A stretch of 12,054 bases of DNA from an uncultured Bacilli bacterium (GTDB lineage Bacteria; Bacillota_I; Bacilli_A; RF39; UBA660): positions 1-12,054 of the forward strand of contig CAKORH010000016.1 in NCBI GenBank assembly GCA_934101235.1. Direction: 5' to 3'. This document shows positions 6,405-12,054 of this stretch, piece by piece (position 1 is the stretch's first letter; each line of letters starts with the position of its first letter). The notes beneath the pieces are model-generated. The model was not told where the DNA came from and ran no database searches. It was given only the letters and a program-made list of their open reading frames with translations. A program made the position numbers and the translations under genes.

Positions 6405-7691
6405 TTATTTTTTTACATAAACATCATACTTATCAAAACTTTTATAAAATTTATAGTTATCTTTAATATGATTATATATTTTTAAAGATGCTTGTCCACC
6501 CTCATATTCTTTAAACATAACAAATTTAGTACCATTTCTTCTACTATCAAAATATTTAATAACTTCATCTTCTCCATTATACCCCATATTACCCATTAAT
6601 AATAAATCATACTTATTTATATCTAACCCTAATAATAATTTATTATAATATGCTTCATACATAATAAAATAAACATCATCAAAGTTGCTCAAATTATTTT
6701 TTATTATCATAGCATCATCATAATACTTAGTTTCTATTTTTTTATATTTTAGAGCATTAGTTCCTTCTTTCATATCAAGCATAGTATATTGTAATAAAGA
6801 TGATAATAATGGACATATAAGAATAATACTCAAATACTTCTTATATTTTAAATAGTACTTATTATTACAATTTAAAAATATATAAAATATAACTGGAACT
6901 AAACTAATAAGTATATGAATTAAATTAAATATAGGATAACTCATTATTTGAAATAACATTATATATAATACTTTAACATCTTTATTTTTTCTAAATACAT
7001 TAATTAAATATAATATAGTTATTATAAAAATTATTAAACCTATACTAGATCTATAATTCTTAGTAGCAAAAGATATTAAACTACCAAATGCATAATTAAT
7101 ATAATCATATAAACTATTATTAAAATAAAAATATATTAAAAATATAATATTAGGTACTAAAAAACCTATAAATCGCTTAAATACTTTTTTAAAATCTTTA
7201 AAATAATATAATGAAGCTAATGTTAATAACCCCATAGAACTTTTAGTTAAAAATACTAATCCTAATACTATTCCAATTATGTAATCACTCTTATTTTTAT
7301 CTTCTAAATAAAATAATATAAATAAAAACATCATACATAATAAATTATAATTTGGATTAGATACAAAACTCAATATAATCAATGTAGGTATAAAAGCTTT
7401 ATTATAATTTTTATATACTATATAACTAATTATAGTAGGCATAATAGCATTACTTAAATAAAATATAATCATATTATTACCGAGTATCTTCATAATTAAA
7501 CCAAATATAGTTGGGTAAAGAGGTGTTATAACCATATTAAAATCACTATATAATTTCATACCCTTAGCAAAGTTATAACAAAAACCATAATTCCATATTA
7601 AATCATTATTACTAATACTAAAATAATTAATAATAAAATTATATATAAATAACATAAAAAAGATTATCATTAATTTATATTTATTTTTCAT
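6405..7691 (-). CDS. Polytopic membrane protein, GT-C glycosyltransferase-like
   Basis: The 428 residues contain about ten hydrophobic segments (roughly 7-25, 56-70, 73-93, 99-112, 115-129, 137-162, 175-190, 217-233, 242-275, 287-302) and a soluble C-terminal part (about 303-428). The first loop has NNDLIWNYGFCYNFAKG and MKLYSDFNMVITPLYP (acidic residues Asp30 and Asp50). It resembles the first external loop of GT39/ArnT/PMT-like GT-C enzymes, where an early Asp is catalytic. Such enzymes transfer a sugar from a lipid-linked donor at the outer membrane face. The family call is by pattern only. The gene starts 6 bases after the upstream stop with a modest AGG site. It is richer in ATA and TTA codons than neighbouring housekeeping genes, as expected for a membrane protein in this genome. 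It probably forms one unit with the 163-residue protein. Confidence 0.65.
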   Translation of the reverse strand: MKNKYKLMIIFFMLFIYNFIINYFSISNNDLIWNYGFCYNFAKGMKLYSDFNMVITPLYPTIFGLIMKILGNNMIIFYLSNAIMPTIISYIVYKNYNKAFIPTLIILSFVSNPNYNLLCMMFLFILFYLEDKNKSDYIIGIVLGLVFLTKSSMGLLTLASLYYFKDFKKVFKRFIGFLVPNIIFLIYFYFNNSLYDYINYAFGSLISFATKNYRSSIGLIIFIITILYLINVFRKNKDVKVLYIMLFQIMSYPIFNLIHILISLVPVIFYIFLNCNNKYYLKYKKYLSIILICPLLSSLLQYTMLDMKEGTNALKYKKIETKYYDDAMIIKNNLSNFDDVYFIMYEAYYNKLLLGLDINKYDLLLMGNMGYNGEDEVIKYFDSRRNGTKFVMFKEYEGGQASLKIYNHIKDNYKFYKSFDKYDVYVKK

Positions 7692-7697
7692 GATAAC

Positions 7698-8189
7698 CTA
7701 CTTCATATTTTCAAATTCTAGTTTTATATTACTAGATGAATACAGTAAAATATTTTTACAATTATTATCTTCATCTAACCAAATATATACTTTTAATAAA
7801 TTATAATTATCTAGTAAATATTTAAATTGTTCTTTATCAATAGGATCATAACTAATTTTTATATCATTAACATCTTTTTCGGTATTAGATAAATTTTTTA
7901 TATAATAATGAGAATTCTCAGTAACATTATATTTTTCATAATTCACTTCATGACTTTGTAAATAGTATTTATTATAAAAATATTGTGAAACACTTATACT
8001 ATTTCCGTCATAATCATATATATACATATCTTTATCATAAGTATCAGCATTAACACTGGTAATTAATTCTATTTCTTTCATATTTTTGTCTGCTTCACCT
8101 TTATTTATGACAAAAAAAGTAATTAATACTAACAGTATTACAAAAGCACAAACAAATAACATTTTACTTAGAAATGAACTATTTCCCAT
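7698..8189 (-). CDS. Single-span exported protein of unknown function
   Basis: The 163-residue protein has one N-terminal membrane segment (about residues 9-28, LFVCAFVILLVLITFF) and then a polar, Tyr- and Asn-rich region presumably outside the cell. There is no lipobox and no LPXTG-like end. The first ATG of the frame is at 8207, but the ATG at 8189 (MGNSSF) is preferred. AGGAG lies 8 bases upstream of it, while the upstream ATG has no site. It is the first gene after a strong promoter and is followed after 6 bases by the GT-C-like membrane protein, so the pair may work together at the envelope. No family is recognised. Confidence 0.8.
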   Translation of the reverse strand: MGNSSFLSKMLFVCAFVILLVLITFFVINKGEADKNMKEIELITSVNADTYDKDMYIYDYDGNSISVSQYFYNKYYLQSHEVNYEKYNVTENSHYYIKNLSNTEKDVNDIKISYDPIDKEQFKYLLDNYNLLKVYIWLDEDNNCKNILLYSSSNIKLEFENMK

Positions 8190-8212
8190 ATTAATTACTC
8201 CTATCATAATAA

Positions 8213-8241
8213 ATTATAGCAAATAAATAAATCGAAGTAAA
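8213..8241 (-). promoter_or_regulatory. Strong sigma-A-type promoter of the accessory unit
   Basis: On the minus strand, -35 TTTACT (8236-8241, 4/6), a 17-base spacer, and a perfect extended -10 TG-C-TATAAT (8213-8221 including the TG). The expected start of transcription is near 8206, about 17 bases before the start codon at 8189. The -35 box and part of the spacer lie inside the hairpin that ends the dnaI transcript. Confidence 0.8.
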
Positions 8242-8258
8242 TCTAATTTCTTCGATTT
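8229..8258 (-). terminator. Intrinsic terminator fused to the dnaI end
   Basis: A 9-bp perfect inverted repeat AAATCGAAG (8250-8258) and CTTCGATTT (8229-8237) on the minus strand has a 12-base loop and a T-rich but interrupted tail (ATTTATTTG). The dnaI stop codon TAG (8243-8245) lies in the loop. The weak tail suggests leaky termination. Confidence 0.65.
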
Positions 8259-9157
8259 TTACTTATTAATTCAATATCTGCAGTAATTTGTTTTATTCTT
8301 TCTATTATTCTTCTTGCTTTAACTTTATCCATATTATTTTTAGCTAAACTTAAATGTGTTTCTAATTCATCTATATTTAAGTTAGATGTAATAAAAGTAG
8401 ATAGATTATTTTCCATTCTATATTGAAGTATTGTTCCAAGTACTTCATCTCTACTCCAATTAGTAACTGTCTCAGCACCTAAATCATCTATAAGTAATAT
8501 ATCAGTTTCTTTTATTTCATTTAATAATTCGCTATAATTTTCACTTTTATTATCAAATGATGATTTTAATTTATTTAATAATTCTGGATAATAAACAATT
8601 ATAGTTTTATAATTTTTTTTAGCAAGTTCATTTAATAAAGCTGATATTAAGTACGTTTTACCACAACCAAAAGAGCCATGTAAAAATAATCCTTTTTTCT
8701 CTGTTGGATAATTATCATAAAAAGATTTTAAAAATTTTATAACATTAACTCTTTTTTTATCAGTAATATCTATATCAGACATTTTGGCATTTTTAATTTC
8801 ATCTGCTATACCAAAGAAGATACTCTTATTTACTTTTTCTTCGTCTATTGCAATATTCTTATATTTACATAAAACATAATCAAATATCAATCTATCATTA
8901 TCTTTTCTAGGATAATAAACACACCCATTAACTTCATTTTTACATTCTATTAAACTTTTACAATTTTTACAATTTTTTAATGAACATACAGTTTTTTCTA
9001 ATTTTGATGTATATTTCATTCCAACTTCATCACTTATTTTAAGTCTATTAACTAATAATTTAAAATCTTCATCTTTTAAACTTTTAACATAGTCTCTTTT
9101 TAATTCATCACTTAAATTATTATTAAAATTTTTCTGTATATTTTTAAAACTATCCAT
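8243..9157 (-). CDS. dnaI: Primosomal protein DnaI, replicative helicase loader
   Basis: DnaI is the AAA+ loader that puts the replicative helicase on DNA with DnaB and DnaD. The 304-residue length is typical. The N-terminal domain has a Cys cluster (Cys58, 63, 66, 72, 79, 97) matching the zinc-binding helicase-interaction domain. By my alignment, Cys63/Cys66/Cys79/Cys97 take the places of the Cys-Cys-His-Cys ligands of Bacillus, so one His appears replaced by Cys. The AAA+ part has Walker A GSFGCGKT (161-168), Walker B LLIDDLGAE (221-229), sensor-1 TSN (257-259) and the basic ARRIIERI (281-288). The start codon at 9157 has AGG 7 bases upstream, and this AGGTGA is also the end and stop of dnaB, so the two are translationally coupled. 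A terminator overlaps its stop. Confidence 0.94.
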   Translation of the reverse strand: MDSFKNIQKNFNNNLSDELKRDYVKSLKDEDFKLLVNRLKISDEVGMKYTSKLEKTVCSLKNCKNCKSLIECKNEVNGCVYYPRKDNDRLIFDYVLCKYKNIAIDEEKVNKSIFFGIADEIKNAKMSDIDITDKKRVNVIKFLKSFYDNYPTEKKGLFLHGSFGCGKTYLISALLNELAKKNYKTIIVYYPELLNKLKSSFDNKSENYSELLNEIKETDILLIDDLGAETVTNWSRDEVLGTILQYRMENNLSTFITSNLNIDELETHLSLAKNNMDKVKARRIIERIKQITADIELISKNRRN

Positions 9158-9161
9158 ACTA

Positions 9162-10439
9162 TCACCTAAAATCTTTTAATAAATTTTCTAATTCTTTTCT
9201 TTCTTCTTCACTAACATTCTCTTCTTCATTCTTTTTATCAAACCATACTGGTACTGTTTCTTCTTTTACATTTGTAAATACTTTCTTTTTATTTTTCTTA
9301 TGTTCTTTTTCAGCTCTCTCCATTGCTTTACTAGCAGTATCAATATTACTTCTTATCCATCCTCCTGCTATTGCTTCAACATAATTTCTATTTAATTTAT
9401 TATCATTTATTCTTAACACATAATCAATTAATACATTAATTACAGCAGGTTTCATTTTTAGTTCAACTGCTAAATATTCTAATAATTTTAAATCTCTACT
9501 AGTAGGTTTTATTCCCTTATTTTTTCCCATAAGAAAATCATATGGACTAGTATTCTCAAAAACATATAACATTTTACCTCTATTAGAAGTATCACTATAT
9601 TTTTGTTTTAAATAATCAGGTTGAGTTCTATATATAAGTGTAGGTAAATTACCATTATTATTAAAATCATAATATTTTCTAACATTACTTATTAACTTTT
9701 CTTTATTAATCATACCATTAGTTTCAATACTCATTCTAACTAAATCTATCATTCTTAAATTATCTATATCATATACAAATGCTAAATTATTTATTAATTC
9801 ACGAGTTCTCTTATTAAATGCTTTATCACTTATAATATTATTAGGAATACTAGATATTAAAGTATCAAAATCTATTACTTCACCTACATTTATTCCAATT
9901 TCTTCTCTTGATTTAATAGAATCATTCCTAATATTATTACTAATACTAGTATAAGTACTACTTAAAGTACTAGAAATATCTTCATATTCTCTCATATCTA
10001 TTTGTATTTTTTTATAATGATTACATAATTTCTTATATTCAGTATCCCCAATATTATTATATAAAACAACATTTAATACCGGATGATTTAAAAATTCATT
10101 AGGACTTATAGGACTATATATTTCATAAATATAATTATTTTGATTATCATTAAGTTTAACAAATGTCTTAATTAAACCAACGCTTTCTAAAGATGAACAC
10201 GCTTTCTTTATTACATCTAATCCACTTTTTAACATAATCATTAAATGATGATGACTTAGTACATCACTTTTATTATCATACTTATCTAAATCACTTATAA
10301 ATGTAAAATATAATGACACCGCTAAAGGTCCTATTATAGGTTGATATAAATCTATAATAACTTTTTTATCATATTCTGTAATAATAGTTTTATTTATAAC
10401 TACATAACTATCAGCAGGTAGTAAAGTTATTGTTTTCAT
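9162..10439 (-). CDS. dnaB: Replication initiation and membrane attachment protein DnaB (Bacillota type)
   Basis: This is the DnaB/DnaD-family primosome protein of Bacillota, not the helicase called DnaB in E. coli. It works with DnaD and DnaI in oriC and PriA-dependent helicase loading. The N-terminal winged-helix region carries LPADSYVVINK and DLYQPIIGPLAVSLYFT (about 8-53), close to the Bacillus protein. The DnaB_2-type C-terminal domain shows VINVLIDYVLRIND...YVEAIAGGWIRSN (about 333-367), followed by a charged coiled tail. Two ATGs are adjacent. The second (10439) is chosen because the GAGGTGAT site is 7 bases from it and 4 from the first (10442). The stop TGA is inside the dnaI ribosome binding site. 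A candidate promoter lies just upstream. Confidence 0.93.
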   Translation of the reverse strand: MKTITLLPADSYVVINKTIITEYDKKVIIDLYQPIIGPLAVSLYFTFISDLDKYDNKSDVLSHHHLMIMLKSGLDVIKKACSSLESVGLIKTFVKLNDNQNNYIYEIYSPISPNEFLNHPVLNVVLYNNIGDTEYKKLCNHYKKIQIDMREYEDISSTLSSTYTSISNNIRNDSIKSREEIGINVGEVIDFDTLISSIPNNIISDKAFNKRTRELINNLAFVYDIDNLRMIDLVRMSIETNGMINKEKLISNVRKYYDFNNNGNLPTLIYRTQPDYLKQKYSDTSNRGKMLYVFENTSPYDFLMGKNKGIKPTSRDLKLLEYLAVELKMKPAVINVLIDYVLRINDNKLNRNYVEAIAGGWIRSNIDTASKAMERAEKEHKKNKKKVFTNVKEETVPVWFDKKNEEENVSEEERKELENLLKDFR

Positions 10440-10459
10440 CATATCACCTCATCAACTAT

Positions 10460-10488
10460 ATTTTATATTAGATTATTATTTTATTCAA
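10460..10488 (-). promoter_or_regulatory. Candidate promoter for dnaB-dnaI
   Basis: On the minus strand, -35 TTGAAT (10483-10488, 4/6), a 17-base spacer, and -10 TAAAAT (10460-10465, 5/6), ending 20 bases before the dnaB start codon. In sequence this AT-rich, partial matches by chance are common, so dnaB may also be read from upstream. Confidence 0.5.
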
Positions 10489-10490
10489 GA

Positions 10491-10682
10491 CTACTTTATA
10501 TATTTAAAGTATAAAATTAAAATACCTGGTATAAATAACAAACACTCTATTCTTTTAAAACAAAATAATAAATATTCTAATAAATTATACCCAATAACAA
10601 ACAAATTCAAATATAATATAAAAAATACAATTGATATACTAACTAATAAAACCCCAACAAAAAAATATATTATTTTATTCAT
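10491..10682 (-). CDS. Possible small two-span membrane protein
   Basis: A 63-codon frame with two hydrophobic stretches (about 5-32 and 33-59, with basic residues between and at the end). It fills the gap between ylxM and dnaB almost exactly, and its stop abuts the candidate dnaB promoter. Against it, no ribosome binding site is visible before the ATG at 10682, and in AT-rich DNA random frames often look hydrophobic. No family is recognised. Confidence 0.45.
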   Translation of the reverse strand: MNKIIYFFVGVLLVSISIVFFILYLNLFVIGYNLLEYLLFCFKRIECLLFIPGILILYFKYIK

Positions 10683-10706
10683 AATATATTTTATTTATAT
10701 AATATT

Positions 10707-10991
10707 TTAAATATACTTATCTATTTTATCTATTAAATCTTTATCTTTAATAATACTCAATATTTTATTACGTTTATAAAAACATTTTAACGCATCTTCA
10801 TAAGAATATAATTTTTCTTTTATTATTTTAATTTGTTTGCTAACTGCATTCTTAGATATTTTATCATTCTCTGCTATTTCATCCATCGTTAAGTTTTCAA
10901 AGTAATAATCTTCAAAGTATTCTTGTTGTTTTAAAGTAAGTAGTAAACCATAATAATCATATAAACTAATTAGATAATTTCTTTCTTCCAT
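10707..10991 (-). CDS. ylxM: YlxM/p13-family helix-turn-helix protein, SRP-associated
   Basis: The 94 residues match the small YlxM family found beside ftsY or ffh. LYDYYGLLLTLKQQEYFEDY (10-29) is the family opening. A sigma-70 region 4-like helix-turn-helix follows, LTMDEIAENDKISKNAVSKQ (34-53). YlxM modulates SRP function in streptococci, and its DNA binding is inferred from the fold. The start codon overlaps the ftsY stop by one base (TAATG), with AAGGA about 9 bases upstream inside ftsY, so the pair is translationally coupled. In Bacillus ffh follows ylxM; here a small frame and dnaB follow instead. Confidence 0.88.
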   Translation of the reverse strand: MEERNYLISLYDYYGLLLTLKQQEYFEDYYFENLTMDEIAENDKISKNAVSKQIKIIKEKLYSYEDALKCFYKRNKILSIIKDKDLIDKIDKYI

Positions 10992-11965
10992 TAAACCATA
11001 TCCTTAAATAAACCATAAATATATTCTTCAATATCAAAACTTTTTAAGTCATCTTCACCTTCACCAAGTCCAATAAATTTAACAGGTATACCAACAGTTT
11101 CTTTTATTGCAAGTACTATACCACCTTTAGCAGTACCATCTAACTTAGTTAAAACTATACCAGTAATATTTGTAATACTTTTAAAGCTTTCTGCTTGCAA
11201 TATTCCATTTTGTCCTGTAGTAGCATCAATAATTAATAATGTTTCATGAGGGGCATCCGGTATAAATTTTCCAATAACTTTATTAATCTTTTCTAATTCA
11301 TTCATTAAGTTCACTTTATTTTGTAAACGTCCTGCAGTATCAATTAATACTATATCAGCATTTTCTTCTGTTGCTACTTTTAATCCATCAAAAACTACAC
11401 CAGCAGGATCTGTATTCTCTTTTCCAAAAAATAATGAATCTGTTCTATTAGCCCATTCTTTTAATTGCTCTACTGCACCTGCTCTAAAAGTATCACCAGC
11501 AATCATCATTACTTTTTTGCCTTCATTCTTATATTTTTTAGCAAGTTTACCAATTGTAGTAGTCTTACCTACACCGTTTACACCAACAAATAATAAAACA
11601 GTAGGTCCATTTTCATTCATTTTTATTTTATCACTTAAATTTTCACCTTCTACATAAATTAAAAACAACTCATCTACAATAACTTCTTTTAATTTATTAG
11701 TATCAGTAATATTTTCATGTTTAACACGTTTTTTTAATTTATCTAAAAAATCAAATACAGTTTTAACACCAATATCAGCCTTAATTAATAAATTTTCTAA
11801 CTCGTCAAAGTATTCATCACTTACTTTAGTATATTTTATACCAAGTAAACTTAATTCACTAACAAATTCTTTACGAGTTTTTTCTAATCCTTTATCATAA
11901 GTTTCTAAATCTTCACGTTTTTCTGTATTAGTAAATACTTTCTTTAGTTTATCAAATAATCCCAT
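10991..11965 (-). CDS. ftsY: Signal recognition particle receptor FtsY
   Basis: FtsY is the membrane-associated GTPase that docks SRP-ribosome complexes at SecYEG. The 324 residues hold a short N-terminal amphipathic/basic start (MGLFDKLKKVF) likely to touch the membrane, with no long acidic A domain, as in other Bacillota. The N domain spans about 25-115 and the G domain 120-324. The GTPase motifs are G1 GVNGVGKTT (128-136), DTFRAGA (158-164), G3 DTAGR (209-213), G4 TKLD (273-276) and the closing GG. LSLLGIK and ADIGVKT are N-domain marks. The AAAGGAG site lies 7 bases before the ATG. The start is 1 base after an upstream stop codon, so ftsY is inside a longer operon. Confidence 0.98.
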   Translation of the reverse strand: MGLFDKLKKVFTNTEKREDLETYDKGLEKTRKEFVSELSLLGIKYTKVSDEYFDELENLLIKADIGVKTVFDFLDKLKKRVKHENITDTNKLKEVIVDELFLIYVEGENLSDKIKMNENGPTVLLFVGVNGVGKTTTIGKLAKKYKNEGKKVMMIAGDTFRAGAVEQLKEWANRTDSLFFGKENTDPAGVVFDGLKVATEENADIVLIDTAGRLQNKVNLMNELEKINKVIGKFIPDAPHETLLIIDATTGQNGILQAESFKSITNITGIVLTKLDGTAKGGIVLAIKETVGIPVKFIGLGEGEDDLKSFDIEEYIYGLFKDMV

Positions 11966-11966
11966 A

Positions 11967-12054
11967 TTAACTCTCCTTTATCATATCTTTTATAGGTTGA
12001 TAAGTTTTTCTATATCCATCAATAAGTCCATATTCTTTTAATGCTTCTATATGT
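11967..12054 (-). CDS. C-terminus of an unrecognised gene (partial)
   Basis: An open frame enters from the right edge and ends with TAA one base before ftsY. The last 28 residues include ALKEYGLIDGYRKTYQ and end in KDMIKES. They do not look like the end of SMC, which precedes ftsY in many Bacillota. The ftsY ribosome binding site lies within its final codons, which supports a real upstream gene in the same operon. Too little is visible to name it. Confidence 0.65.
   Translation of the reverse strand, partial: HIEALKEYGLIDGYRKTYQPIKDMIKES

Noticed and set aside
9162..9164. TGA as a tryptophan codon (Mycoplasma-type code)
   Set aside because: dnaB ends at this TGA with the dnaI ribosome binding site overlapping it, and tryptophans checked elsewhere (for example in DnaI NWSRD and AlaRS GNWSLG) use TGG.

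Overview
The window is strongly AT-rich, with every supported gene on the minus strand, so the sequence reads right to left as transcribed. Gene content (ftsY-ylxM, primosomal dnaB-dnaI, sufC/sufS/sufU with a SufU-type scaffold) points to a low-GC Bacillota of the Bacilli/Erysipelotrichia/RF39-like kind with a compact, probably reduced genome. Tryptophan codons checked are TGG and dnaB ends in TGA, so the standard bacterial code applies rather than the Mycoplasma code. I cannot name the species.

Layout in transcription order. (1) 12054-9162: tail of an unrecognised gene, then ftsY and ylxM (membrane protein targeting), a possible 63-residue membrane protein, and dnaB and dnaI (replicative helicase loading). 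Starts and stops are tightly packed: TAATG between ftsY and ylxM, and the dnaI ribosome binding site overlapping the dnaB stop. The unit ends at a hairpin fused to the dnaI stop codon. (2) 8241-6125: an accessory-looking unit with its own strong promoter, encoding a single-span exported protein, a polytopic GT-C-like membrane protein and a decayed gene fragment, closed by a strong terminator. (3) 6122-3232: cmk, a small nucleoside 2-deoxyribosyltransferase-like gene and a short-form alaS, ending in a terminator fused to the alaS tail. (4) 3166-153: sufC, a very short sufD-like gene, sufS and sufU, ending in a terminator fused to the sufU tail. (5) 131-1: promoter and N-terminus of a membrane or exported protein that runs off the window.

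Points that stand out. The Fe-S assembly operon has one SufB/SufD-family gene of about 188 codons and no sufB where Bacillota normally have sufCDSUB. Alanyl-tRNA synthetase is 582 residues, with catalytic and editing motifs but no C-terminal C-Ala domain. All four intrinsic terminators that I can draw include the stop codon of the gene they end. No RNA genes, CRISPR arrays, insertion sequences or riboswitches were recognised.
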